DNA of 64,000 nt from Brachionus manjavacas. Lineage: Eukaryota; Rotifera; Eurotatoria; Ploima; Brachionidae. The stretch spans positions 186,001-250,000 of the forward strand of contig JAHQIY010000027.1 in assembly GCA_019054805.1 (NCBI GenBank). The letters are read 5' to 3'. A model generated the notes under the pieces. That model ran no database searches. It saw only the letters and a program-made list of their open reading frames with translations, and had not been told where the DNA came from. The translations under genes and the position numbers were made by a program. This document shows positions 44,553 to 56,139 of the stretch, piece by piece. Numbering within the stretch: the first letter of the stretch is position 1; the number at the start of each line of letters is the position of its first letter.

Positions 44553-45689
44553 TTTTTGAGTAGCTAATTTATTTTTTTCGAGTAGCTAATTTACTTTTCA
44601 AAATAGCTAATTTATTTTTGAAAAATAGATTATAAAAGTAGCAAAAATAATTTTTTTTTGTAGCTAAAATATTCAAAAAGGAAGCAAAATAGTTTTGTCA
44701 GTAGCAAAAATAGAAAACAAAAAATCGAAAAAAAAACACAAAAATTAATTTTTATTTTTTCTTGGGCGACCTTTTGGGCGCTTTGTTGGGGCTGATTGAT
44801 TTGTTAATTCATTAATGACTGGCTGAGAATCATTTGTTTCACTATTTGAGACTAATTGTGTTGACATATTGAAGGCGTCCCGATTCAAAGGGCCAGTTGA
44901 GTTTCTCTGTAGTGCAGAAGAAGCTTTTTTGCGTCTACCTCTCTTCGAGTTTTGCTCAATATTCAAGTCCAAAGCTGGAAAGGTATCAAACTTAGACAGT
45001 TCATAGCTTATACCTATTACATGTTTGCAAATGTAATTTTTTTCAAAACTGACAAGAACATTCACTTAATTCCCATACTTGTTCATTGATTTCGATTATC
45101 TTGTAAGAATCGTTCCATGACAAATATTCTTTAAAAGTAGCCCAAGGTCATATTGAGTTCAAATAATTTCGTTTCGATTTGACCCGAAGAAAGTTCTCTT
45201 ATACATTCTTCTAGATTCTCATACGTTTTGTAAGAATCATACGGTTTAGAAGAGCCACGAAACTTTTTGGAAGGCAATTCATCGGCGTCGTTGTCATTTT
45301 GATTCGCTTCATCATATTCATCCTCTCGTCGAACAAGTGAAGTCGTTGATGATTCAGAATTTTCTTGGCTCATAATTTGTATTTACTTTAAATTTTTTGT
45401 TTCGAAGTTACTCAAAAGTCTGTTAATTTTAAACTCATAATAATTAAACATTATAATTACCATTATAAAAATTATAGAATTCTGACTTCTTATCTAATTG
45501 TCACTGATTTGATGTCAATTAAGTGTTATTTTAGATTAAAATTAATTTTTTATCAGTTGCTACTTAAAAAAATAAATCGCAAATAATTTAGCTACTGTCG
45601 AAATATTTTTTTTTTATTCAATTAGCTATTTTGAAAAGTAAATTAGCTACTCGAAAAAAATAAATTAGCTACTCAAAAAAATATATGCC
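44553..45689. mobile_element. MULE deletion derivative with TAGCTAATTTA subterminal arrays, copy A
   Basis: Bounded by ATTAGAGAATT at 44542-44552 and 45690-45700 (11-bp target duplication). Inverted ends contain GAGTAGCTAATTTA, CGAGTAGCTAATTTAC and AATAGCTAATT on the left and their exact reverse complements on the right, over 50 bp. Inside is the C-terminal end of a MULE transposase on the minus strand. Removing the insert and one duplication restores an open frame across the site, which confirms the boundaries. Confidence 0.85.
44745..45373 (-). pseudogene. MULE transposase C-terminal part with SWIM finger, copy A
   Basis: From ATG at 45373: MSQENSESSTTSLVRREDEY, acidic, then SSGQIETKLFELNMTLGYF. 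After a frameshift, ECSCQF ... NYICKHVIGISYELSKF gives the CXC..CXH SWIM zinc finger. A basic tail ends RPKGRPRKNKN, AT-hook-like. A frame break sits at an A-run between CSC and CKH, and the run length differs between copies A and B. Confidence 0.75.
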
Positions 45690-48600
45690 ATTAGAGAATT
45701 CAGAAAATATTGAAGCATTTGTTATTTCAACTTCAAACAAAATAGGAGTATTTGAAAATAATAATATTTTTCAATTAAATGTTACTACTAAAGCAATATT
45801 GAAGTATTAAAACAGATTAGGATTTCAGTTTCCGATAATTAATTTCGAAAATCAACCTGAAAATGAAATTCTTATATATGCAAATACATTTATTCAAAGG
45901 AATTGGTATTCAAAATTAAAAAAAGCAATTTTAAAATTTTTTTTTTTCTAATTAAGAATAAGTCATTTGAAACTGTTCAAAATGTAAGTAATACCTTAGT
46001 TTCATCAGTTAAAAACAAAATGGAACATATGATTGACAATGTTGATATAAAATTTGTTTTTTTCAATTTATTGTTCAATTAATTCCAAATTATAATTTAC
46101 TTAGAAATAATATAATATTATCTAAAAAAAGGGCAATTATCAACATTTTTCTACTCCCATAAATCGTTCACTTGAATTCGAAGAAATAGTTGAAAATAAA
46201 ATTGGCCTAATAGAAGATCCTTGATTGCGAGAAAAAAAAGGAGCTTCTTTACGCATTTGAAGTTAAAGAAAAAGAATGCATTTCTTTAAACGGTAAGATT
46301 GAAGACATGATGGATGATTATCAGAAATCAATTTTACTTCGTTCAGAAGAATTTGAAGCCCTCAAAAAATTTCTTTATTTTTATATCAAAAATAATAATT
46401 AAAAAAAAATGTTTTTATTAAGCGGTCTTGTGAAAAAAGAATTAAAAATTTTGAAGGACTGATCATTTTTAATTAAATTTTGAATATCGAAAATACGGGA
46501 TTAATAGTGGAGAATAGAAAAAGAAAATGCCAGTATAAAAAATGCAAAAATTCTTGTAATGTTAACAAAAAAAATCGATCGGCTAATTGAATATGAGAAA
46601 GATAATAAAACATTAAAAACAAAAATACATGAATCGGAAAGGACTAAAATTCAAATAAAAAAACACCATCAATCCACCATCAAGGTTTATAAAGATCAAA
46701 TTTACCATCTTGATAAAGAAACATTGTGAATAACAACTGAACTTAACGAGTAATTATCAGATTTGTAAAATTAAATCATCATTCTTTTAAACTTTAATTT
46801 TGAAATTTTGATAAAATCAAGAATTCAAAAGACATAATAATTGAAATGCAAAACAAAATTGCAATTTAAAAAGATTTGAAGACATAAAAAATTTTTGCAA
46901 AGAATCTGAAGTCACACCAATAAGGATTTGAAAGAATAAATCAATAAGTAATTTACCAGAAAAATTTAGAAAATGAAAAGATTTCAAATAATTTTAAAAG
47001 CAACTTTGAAAATAAATTTAATGTAGCCAATATTTAAGGAAACCAATATTTTTTTTAATTAATGAAATTAAAGAATTGACACAACATCAGAAAAAATTAT
47101 TTGAAAAAAATATTAAAGCATTTTCGAAGTTAATAATGTATCAGAAGCGTTTGGAAGAAGCTAAAGCTAATTTAAAAAATTAAAGAAGGATCATTAAGAA
47201 ATGATAAATTTTAAAATAAATTCTCATATCCTTTTGTTAGTTGTAATCTTATTTTAGATATTTTTTACTGGCTTTTAAAAACGAGGAAATATTTAATTCT
47301 GTTAATGTTCAAAATAATGATATGTTAAGATAAGAAAAGTGGCTTTCTCCAATTTTAAATAATTTTATTTAAAAAATTACTTTTGAAGGGAAACTGCATT
47401 CAATTAATTGAATGATGAGTTTGATGAGATTAAGACAATATTTTCTGCTTTAAATTAAATAAAATCAAAGGTAATTTCCGTCGAAAAGTCTCAAGATTTA
47501 TCTCATATTTTAAAAGAAAAGCAAAAATTGCTTTTAACCATTGACTACTTAAATTTAGAAAACAAGTGTAAATAAAAAAAAATTATCATTCAATGTGGTG
47601 CAAATTGTCCCCATAATCCCAAAAATTTAGTAAATTTAAGGAAAATCAATGAATCAAAGGAAAAAATAATTGTTGACTTGGAAAATAGAATTTCAGAATA
47701 TACTTAGCTAGTTAACCAAATGATCGAGAAGTAAGGCGAAATATTAAATAATTTGTAATTAATTTAGAAACATCACAATCATCTGGCAAAATGAATGATC
47801 AAGCAAATCATAAATACCAGATATTCAGAAGAATCAGACAATCAAGAGGGTGATACCAAATCAAAAACTGGAAATGATTCTATAATGACAGATGAATATG
47901 AATCAGATGAAAATCCTGCGCCCCAAAGACCAGCAAGGTTTTTGCTTTAATTTTATTTTTAATTTAAATAAATTACAAAATACTTTCAAGAAAAAAGGAA
48001 CATTTGCTGACTCTTAACGATATTCAACTCTATTATCAAAATTTAACAACCGCTCAAAATTTGAAAAGGATTCATTTTCATGACATAAACGTCGTTTTCG
48101 TTCGAATTACTAAAAATTTGGGATTTAGTCGTTTTTTTAGAATTATTAATCATCCAATGCTTACGAATTCATTCACTGGTGAAATATTCAAAGTTATTTC
48201 ACAAACAATAAAAAGATACATTTAATTGTAAAATTGTTTGATTGTGCGCAAAATTAAAAAATTTTATATTTTAACAAATTTTTAATATTAATTTTTTTGC
48301 AAAATCATTTAATTTACTTTGATGGAAAAATTAAATTTATGCCGGAAATAATCACCGAATTCAGTGTTTTTTTGGCCAATCTTTCAACTGTCTCTTCTCA
48401 TAGTAGCCTCCAACTAGGTCATTTATGTCCTGCATCTTATGAAGGTGACTGATTGCATCATCGCTGACTGAATTAATTAAAAGTACTTCAAATGTTTTTT
48501 TGGCTGTACATTTCCACGTCTTTTTGAATCTATATTTGGAGTAATTTTTTGAAATTATTTTCGTGGACCGGTTAATCAATCTTTCTTGCTAGAACTTGAA

Positions 48601-48869
48601 GCTTATTAATTTATTTTTTAGTAGGTATACTCTTTAATTAATATTAACAAAAAAATATATTTTCTTTTAATTAATGATAAAAATTAAGACTTTAGTAATG
48701 ATAAATATTTAGATTATAAGAATGTGATATTTTAGTAAAATTAAACTAGCTAAAGAAAAAAAAAAATAAAAACTTTATAATTATTAATCGATTTTAAGAT
48801 TAAGTTTTTGATATGATTGATTCTAATTTTTGGTTTTTAAAATTGTTTCACTTTGGGTTCAATGATAAT

Positions 48870-50320
48870 GGACGTTAGTAAACTATAACCATAAAAATAG
48901 TAAAACATACCACAAATTTAATAATTCAACCACTAATTTAGAAATAAATTCCCACATTTTAATTTTTTTCCATTAATTTAATAAAAATACTACAATTATC
49001 TTGATCAAACAATATTTTTAATAAAAATGCCCTTATATTCGATTAAAACTCCACTAATTAAGTAAAAAAAATTCAATCAACTTGATAAGCGACAGTTAAC
49101 TCTTTTACTATTTAAACCAGTAAAATGAAAGTTTTTTTCATTCAAAAATGTCTGAAACACAGTCAAAAGAAAGGATATATTAAAGATATATGTTTTCCGT
49201 CAACGAGCAACGGTCTTGAATCTAGTCACGATAAGATCAAGCAAGCTCTTCAAAATAAAAGATTAGGAATCATCGAATTTTTGAATGAGTGTCGTTCGAA
49301 TTTAGTCGAATATTGGTCCAAACAACGATCGGAAACAATTTCAACAATCAACCAAGTTACCAACATTTCAAACGAGTTCGAAAATTTAAATCACAAAAAA
49401 TTTCACACAGAGCCAATTATTGATAAAAATGATCTATTATAAGCTTACAAATGGAACGTCAAAAAAAAAACAATACAACATCTTGGCGAATTTTACAGGG
49501 TTAAAAGTGATAAAGACAAAAATTCAAAAAATTTGTCACGTGACTACTGCAAACAATTTTTACAACGCTTAGATGAAAAACCTTGGGACAATTTCAACCA
49601 AATGATCAATGATGTTTTTAGTATTCGTTTGATTAAATTAAATCAACAAAATTGGAAAAACACAACTTGTACATGTGTTGATTGGTTAAAAAACTACAAA
49701 TGCTATCATACAATTGCAATTGCGTATCGTCTCAAATTGGTCAATTTCAATTGCATTTTAATGGATAAACCAATATGCAACAAAAGAAAGAGAGGGGCTG
49801 CAAAAAAACTTTAAAAAGCCTACATTACCAACCTTCAGATTTAGTTAGTGATGAAGAAGAAACTAATGATGAAGAAAATGGTATCGAAGAAGAAATTACA
49901 CAACCGAATAAAAGGATTCGTAATAATATACCAACAACAAGCTCAGATGTACCAACAACAAGCTCAAATAAATCAACTTCTAGTCTCTCAAACTCTGAAA
50001 ATATTTGCAAAAAATGTAATATGCCTATGAAAAAAAAGAAATATTTCTACTGTATTAAATAAATGCAAACAATAATTTTTTTGGTGGAATTTTGAAACAA
50101 ACAATAATTATTTTTGTGTAACTTTAATGAATTTTTTGGTAAATTTATTAATAAAATGGTAAAAAAACTAAATTTGTATTATTTTTAATTATTTTGAGGA
50201 TAAATAATTAAAATTAAGATAAACATACTGAAAATATGATAATTTTATTAAAATTGGGGTATGTTTTACTATTTTTGTGGTAATTTTTAACTAATTTTCA
50301 GGTATTAAAATATTATCGCT
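48870..50320. mobile_element. MULE insertion with CCACNAATTTA-type subterminal arrays
   Basis: The empty site in copy A reads GGTTCAATGATAATTTTTTA; here CAATGATAAT flanks the insert at 48860-48869 and 50321-50330 (10 bp, or 11 with a preceding T). Ends share AAAAATAGTAAAACATACC in opposite orientations. The left has repeated ACCAC(A/T)AATTTA, CCCACATTTTAAT and TCCACTAATTAAG; the right has their reverse complements (GGTGGAATTTT, GGTAAATTTATT, GTGGTAATTTT). Confidence 0.88.
49125..50062 (+). pseudogene. MULE transposase C-terminal half with SWIM finger
   Basis: One frame from ATG 49125: MKVFFIQKCLKHSQKKGYIK, FPSTSNGLESSHDKIKQAL (the NGLESSH..IK motif common after the MULE domain), one in-frame TAA at about 49440, then SRDYCKQFLQRLDEKPWDNF and TTCTCVDWLKNYKCYHTIAI, a CXC..CXH SWIM finger. 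After a frame slip in an A-run near 49805 the tail is acidic and Thr/Ser-rich with two CXXC pairs (CKKCNMPMKKKKYFYC). FLYWCH and catalytic regions are absent: an internal deletion derivative. Confidence 0.82.
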
Positions 50321-50556
50321 CAATGATAATTTTTTAGTTCTTCTTTCCAAATATTAAACTGAAAAATCCAAGCCTACTCAAGTTAGGTGTATCGAAGGAA
50401 AGAAGAACCGTGATTCTGACTGATGGATTGCCGATGCGATGAATTTGACTCATAAAATTTGACCTATTGGTTATGAGTACAGTAGGAATTTTTCTTTAGA
50501 TAAGGCATATCATGTGATTAAAGAATGAAAATTTTTTTTTTCTTTTTAAAGATAAG

Positions 50557-51069
50557 TCACCCTCCTATTTTTTCATCCGGGCTTGGGACCGGCAAACGGC
50601 ATAGTTATGACGGCGTCTTCCCCTAAGAAGCACGTGGGACGTTCATCATAAACAGCGCCACTCATCCGAGCACTAAAAGGCTGCGAACTCGACAACTATT
50701 TAGACTAGCTTGGAACCACAAACCAAGCGACATTCTCTTTAAGAGAGAATGCCTTAACTTTAGCGCTTCCAAAGTTACGGCTATCCAAAGAGGGTCAGCT
50801 GTAAAACAAGTTCTTGCTCTGTTAAGATTCTATACTGGGTGATGGTCAAAGCCAGCGGCACCCTCATACGACAAGACTAGGACAAAGACCCGTAGATCTA
50901 TGTACCCGTAATACAGCTCTTCTTCAGACTCGTAGAAGACCACATTGTGTGGCTGCCACCACCCTCCTCTTTTCTCATCCTGGGCTTGGGACCGGCTAAC
51001 GGCAGAGTTATGGCGCATTTAAATCTTATTTTTATCTTTGCTTCTTTGAATTAATGTTGGATTAAAATG
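50557..51069 (-). repeat. Repeat R, copy 5, first part (GC-rich core 50557-51016)
   Basis: Minus-oriented; its leader is split by the MULE at 51070-52524 and continues at 52525-52975. Core matches the other four copies. Confidence 0.88.
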
Positions 51070-52524
51070 GCTTGTATTTAACTGAGCATTAAAAAAATAC
51101 TGAATGAGCATTAATTTTTTAGGGTATTAGCAGTAAATTAAAATCATTAATGAGCCCAACACATCACCATATTTTTGTCATCGCCAAACACATTCGTAAA
51201 AGCATTTCTTATAGCTTCAGAGCCATCTGCAATCAAAATCAAGTTTTCTGTCTGAATTTCGAATCCACTCGAACTGGCACCTTGTTGAATACTTTTAAAA
51301 ACAAATTCAAAATCTTTTTGTTTCTCATTAGAGCACACTGCGAAACCATAAGGATGAAAATGTTTATCCATATCTGTTGTACCAACGATTAGACATGGAA
51401 AGCCTTGCCATTCCAACTTATAAGTTGCATCTGCATGAAGTCTGTTTGAAATTGTTGTATTTTATAAAAGTCTTTTTGTTGTGATAAAAAATCTGAATTT
51501 TCTGCCTGCTTCATCTATATCTTCATCATCATCAATTTCATCGTCATATATGATTTCATTATTTGATACCCATGCTGTGTCATCATCATCTGGTATTGAA
51601 TTGTATTGTTGACACCAAGCTTCAAGTCCCCCTAAACTAATAGTTGACGTACCATATTCTTTGTTTTTTAATAACGATAAATAATTCGCTAATTGCTTTT
51701 TTGTTGGTACTGGTAATGATTTTTCAGCTAAAATTTCCAGTATGCGCTTGGGTTTAATTTTCAATTTAAATAATTCACAGATCTCTTTTTTTGTCTCCTC
51801 TTTAATTCCTGTTGTTCGTCGATCTTCGTCGACATGATCATCATTTGTTGTAAACATACTAACATCATCACTATCGTTGTGATATAACAAATGTATTGTT
51901 GCTGGACATTGTTTTGCACGTCGTTTCACTTGATTGCATCTATAATACACGCGTTTCCCTTCACTTGTATTGTTTGTCATCGAAATACTCCAAATGCCAT
52001 CACTTTTGATTTTTTCCATTACTTCGTTCTTGTTGTTAAATGTACACAATGGAGTCCATTTTCTTCTTGTTTGTTTGGATCATTTTTTGACAGTTTCTGT
52101 TTCCACATATTCTGTATCATCAGTATCTGTATCGCTTTCATATTGTGCTACTCGTTGACTTGCCATTTTATGTATGACGTAAGTTTTTTCATCGTATTTG
52201 TATTATACAAAATGTACCGATACATAGTAAAAAGTACTTAATGGTAGCACTGTTAAGCAATTAATGTTGTTTTTTTTTTAAATTAATGTAAATTTTTTTA
52301 AATTAATGTTAACTGCAAATTTATAATGTTCCAAAAATTTAATTAATGCAAGTTTGATATAATAAATGCACACTTAAAATAATAAATGCACGTTTAAAAT
52401 AATTATTGCTTGTCGAATATTATTAATGTTCTTTCAAAGAAATTAATGCTAAATATTATTATTGTTCAAATCAATTAAATTAATGCTCAAATCAACAAAA
52501 TTAATGCTCATTTAAATATAAGTC
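51070..52524. mobile_element. MULE insertion with AATTAATGCTC subterminal arrays
   Basis: Flanked by GATTAAAATG at 51060-51069 and 52525-52534; R copy 4 shows the empty site with a single GATTAAAATG. Ends: GCTTGTATTTAACTGAGCAT (left) and, reverse-complemented, GACTTATATTTAAATGAGCA (right). GAGCATTAAT-like motifs repeat three to four times on the left. Their complement recurs a dozen or more times over about 270 bp on the right (TTAATGCTC, TTAATGCAAG, AAATGCAC, TTAATGTTC). Confidence 0.92.
51147..52166 (-). pseudogene. FLYWCH-MULE transposase, N-terminal two thirds
   Basis: One frame of 340 codons from ATG 52166 (MASQRVAQYESDTDTDDTEY), with in-frame stops after VETETVKK and after ITTKRLL. A FLYWCH-type finger is at about residues 40-75 (WSISMTNNTSEGKRVYYRCN, then RAKQCPATIHL). 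An acidic linker (DDEIDDDEDIDE) and the start of the MULE domain follow: RLHADATYKLEWQGFPCLIV, GTTDMDKHFHPYGFAVCSNE, LILIADGSEAIRNAF, NMVMCWAH. First Asp (DATY) and second (ADGSE) are present. It ends at CWAH where the left subterminal array begins, so the C-terminal third and SWIM finger are deleted. Confidence 0.88.
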
Positions 52525-52975
52525 GATTAAAATGAACAGTTGTTTTTCTCCTTTCAAATATGTGAACCTTAACAACTGAATGAAAAAGTTTTGTTTTAAA
52601 TTAAAATGTTTTAAGTTAAAATGCCTCATCTTTAACCATAAATAATTTCTTATCTTTTTTCGAAATATGTTTGTTAATTCGGTACTTAATATTAAAATGC
52701 GAAATTTTGATAAAAAGTCTTAAACTAAATTCACATTTTTTAAGTTTTTTTAAATTTTTTACATTTAAAAAATGTTTTCTTAATTTAAAACTCTCCCAAT
52801 GTGAGTTTTATTTAAAAATTTATTATTTATTATTTAAAAAATTATTATTAATATTATGATTACAAAAAGGCTGCCAATTTAGACACTTTTATTTCAGAGG
52901 CTTTTTGACGAAAAGTTTTTCAATTCTTTAAAACCAAACATACAATTGTAGCAGACATTTTTTAAGTATTGAGAA
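52525..52975 (-). repeat. Repeat R, copy 5, leader part after the MULE
   Basis: Continues R copy 5 from GATTAAAATG and aligns with 42650-43090 in copy A. A second GATTACAAAAAGGCTGCCAA block follows at about 53113, as at 43237 in copy A. Confidence 0.8.
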
Positions 52976-53149
52976 TGTTTGTCAGTAAAAACTCAAACTT
53001 ATACCTAAATTTTTTTAAAATAAAGTTAATAGGTTTTCATTTATTTAGATTTATAAATATAATGAATTATTAAGAATTATTATTATTAAATAAAAAATTA
53101 TTATTAATATTATGATTACAAAAAGGCTGCCAATTTAGACACTTTTATT

Positions 53150-53777
53150 TCAGATGCTTTTTGACGAAAAGAATTACTTATTTTTTAATGGCAAACAGTT
53201 ATCAACGTCAGAAACCGAAAGAGATCTTGGAGTTATCTTCATACAAATCTAAAATGGAAAAATCAAGTGATAGAGGCCACAAATGTTTGGTTGCATCAGA
53301 AATCATTCGCTCGTTTTGGTTGTAAGTTATTTGGTTCATTCTATTTAACTTTAGTTCGTTCTCTTTTGAAATTTGCTGTGCCTGTATGGTCTCCAATTCT
53401 TAAGTCGGACTGTGAGAATGTTGAAAGGATTCAACGCAGAGCTAAGAAACTTGTTTCTTCAATTAGAAAAAAAACATATGAAAGCAGATTGAAGGCTTTG
53501 AACATTCCAAATCTGGTGAAAAGAAGAGGTCACTACTTTAAATATCACGAAGAAATTTCGAGGTTCCAACATTGAGATAACTTTTTTTCAAAATAACCGC
53601 TAACATATGAAACTCACTGCCTAATCAATTTGTTGAAGCCCCTAATGTTAACAGCTTTAAAGCAGGCATTGATTGCTGGATGAGCAGCAATCAATCACAT
53701 CAGCTGTCATAGTGTGCCTTATCAGCACACTCGCTGGCTAGCCAGCTACAGTCAAAACTACTACTACTGCTGCTATA
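53150..53777 (+). pseudogene. CR1/L2-like LINE 3' fragment with its natural 3' end
   Basis: Same coding remnants as 43300-43789 (KFAVPVWSPILKSDCENVER, ALNIPNLVKRRGHYFKYHEE), continuing past GCAGCA into CTCGCTGGCTAGCCAGCTAC and a CTACTACTACTGCTGCTATA end. This resembles the (TAC)n end of the LINE at 31.7 kb. Copy A lost this 3' part. Confidence 0.75.
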
Positions 53778-54280
53778 AATTGAAAATGATTAAAGTTTGT
53801 TTAAATTTGCAATTAATTGGAGATTCTTCTAAATTTGAGGAACTTAGAAGAAATCGCTTAAATGATCAAATAAAAATTAATTATTTTAATAGAAACTAAA
53901 GTAAGAAAATAATCTGTATTTAGTTATTATTTCTAATTTGTATCATCATTTTTGTCTAACATTTTAATTGAATACATCCCCTGAATTTGCGGTTACTGAA
54001 ATAAATATATAAATAAAATACAATATTCGTCGTCTAAATTCTTAAAAAACTTTAGTTTAATATAATTTTAATTTATTATTTCATTTAAAAAAAAATATTT
54101 CAAAGAGCATTAAATTTTTTAAAATTTATTTGACCTCATTAAATTTTTCAATATAACTGTTTATTTTTAGTTAATTTTTTATTCATGGAGAACATTTTAT
54201 TTTTAAAAAGCTAATAAATAAGCTTCCTTAATAATTTGATTCTACTTCTATTTAAATAAGAGTTATCGCTTTGAAAGAAT
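53778..54280. other. AT-rich stretch before the tandem units
   Basis: No supported feature; present only in copy B. Confidence 0.4.
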
Positions 54281-56139
54281 TTATTAAAAATGCTAAAATT
54301 ATTTAATTTCAATAATACCGAGAAATCAGTCATTATAACAGCAGATTATATGATGGCTAATAATCTTACTGATCTTGAGGGTGGATTTGTCATTAAAAAA
54401 AAATTGTGGATATTTATGGTGCTTGCTCCTGTAAATGCTCCTGTGAATATTTATACAAATTGAAAAAGAAGCGATGGACATTTCAGGACGAAAGCAAAAG
54501 CCTTCTCTCATCAAAAAGCCTCAGATTTTATATCCGACAATAAAATTAAGATTTATTTCAATAATGTCGAATGGCGTATTATGCAGCAATGTATTTCAAC
54601 ATCAACACGACCGAGATTTTTGGGTTCAGCAAAACAAATGATGTTAATGAATGTTGGAATTAAATGTAGTTTTAGATTGAATACCAAAGATTTATTTACA
54701 ACATCAAAAATCTTACTTCCTGGTCATTTTTATTGGCGTGGAATCATAAAATTTATCACTCGTTAAAACGAAATTGATGGATTTATTAAAACGAAACCTA
54801 TAATAAATTGTAAAATTACCTTTTGTTTTGATTGGAATTGAAAAAACTGATCAGAAAATGTTTGGATTCCTTAATTGCAGTTAAAAGTGGAGAAACGAAT
54901 TTATTAAAAATGCTAAAATTATTTAATTTCAATAATACCGAGAAATCAGTCATTATAACAGCAGATTATATGATGGCTAATAATCTTACTGATCTTGAGG
55001 GTGGATTTGTCATTAAAAAAAAATTGTGGATATTTATGGTGCTTGCTCCTGTAAATGCTCCTGTGAATATTTATACAAATTGAAAAAGAAGCGATGGACA
55101 TTTCAGGACGAAAGCAAAAGCCTTCTCTCATCAAAAAGCCTCAGATTTTATATCCGACAATAAAATTAAGATTTATTTCAATAATGTCGAATGGCGTATT
55201 ATGCAGCAATGTATTTCAACATCAACACGACCGAGATTTTTGGGTTCAGCAAAACAAATGATGTTAATGAATGTTGGAATTAAATGTAGTTTTAGATTGA
55301 ATACCAAAGATTTATTTACAACATCAAAAATCTTACTTCCTGGTCATTTTTATTGGCGTGGAATCATAAAATTTATCACTCGTTAAAACGAAATTGATGG
55401 ATTTATTAAACGAAACCTATAATAAATTGTGGAATTACCTTTTGTTTTGATTGGAATTGAAAAAACTGATCAGAAAATGTTTGGATTCCTTAATTGCAGT
55501 TAAAAGTGGAGAAACGAATTTATTAAAAATGCTAAAATTATTTAATTTCAATAATACCGAGAAATCAGTCATTATAACAGCAGATTATATGATGGCTAAT
55601 AATCTTACTGATCTTGAGGGTGGATTTGTCATTAAAAAAAAATTGTGGATATTTATGGTGCTTGCTCCTGTAAATGCTCCTGTGAATATTTATACAAATT
55701 GAAAAAGAAGCGATGGACATTTCAGGACGAAAGCAAAAGCCTTCTCTCATCAGAAAGCCTCAGATTTTATATCCGACAATAAAATTAAGATTTATTTCAA
55801 TAATGTCGAATGGCGTATTATGCAGCAATGTATTTCAACATCAACACGACCGAGATTTTTGGGTTCAGCAAAACAAATGATGTTAATGAATGTTGGAATT
55901 AAATGTAGTTTTAGATTGAATACCAAAGATTTATTTACAACATCAAAAATCTTACTTCCTGGTCATTTTTATTGGCGTGGAATCATAAAATTTATCACTC
56001 GTTAAAACGAAATTGATGGATTTATTAAAACGAAACCTATAATAAATTGTGGAATTACCTTTTGTTTTGATTGGAATTGAAAAAACTGATCAGAAAATGT
56101 TTGGATTCCTTAATTGCAGTTAAAAGTGGAGAAACGAAT
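54281..56139. repeat. Tandem triplication of a 620-bp unit
   Basis: Units 54281-54900, 54901-55519 and 55520-56139 are almost identical (one A lost in a run in unit 2; one A/G change, CATCAAAAAGC to CATCAGAAAGC). Each unit carries two open plus-strand pieces, one around LFNFNNTEKSVIITADYMMA and one around MQQCISTSTRPRFLGSAKQM, separated by a TGA. I do not recognise them. Copy A has only the last about 190 bp of a unit. Confidence 0.9.

Larger units (their letters stand above)
41798..47851. repeat. Segmental duplication, copy A (6.05 kb)
   Basis: Matches 48750-60030 in the same orientation once three extra blocks in that copy are set aside. Shared landmarks in order: TTATTAATCGATTTTAAGAT, R core, CR1-like fragment, MULE derivative, decayed coiled-coil frame, ending at GACAATCAAGAG(G/A)GTG. 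Identity is high by eye (single-base and homopolymer differences). Confidence 0.9.
44470..48225 (+). pseudogene. Decayed coiled-coil protein gene, interrupted by a MULE derivative
   Basis: Fragments in a consistent order read NRAENKRFFKKTDSFNFIEE (before the insertion) and ENSENIEAFVISTSNKIGVF (after it), joined in frame if one 11-bp target duplication and the insert are removed. Later heptad-like helices: FEVKEKECISLNGKIEDMMD, KIDRLIEYEKDNKTLKTKIH, HQKKLFEKNIKAFSKL, VDLENRISEY. The end of copy A alone continues as ESDENPAPQRPAR, KKEHLLTLNDIQLYYQNLTT and RIINHPMLTNSFTGEIFKVI to TAA at 48225. Dozens of stops. Family unrecognised; a large element protein or a dead host coiled-coil gene are both possible. 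Confidence 0.5.

Noticed and set aside
51150..52241. Plus-strand frames opposite the FLYWCH-MULE transposase
   Set aside because: Antisense shadows; the minus strand has recognisable domains.
54326..54514. Minus-strand frames in the 620-bp units
   Set aside because: Present three times only because the unit is triplicated; no similarity recognised.
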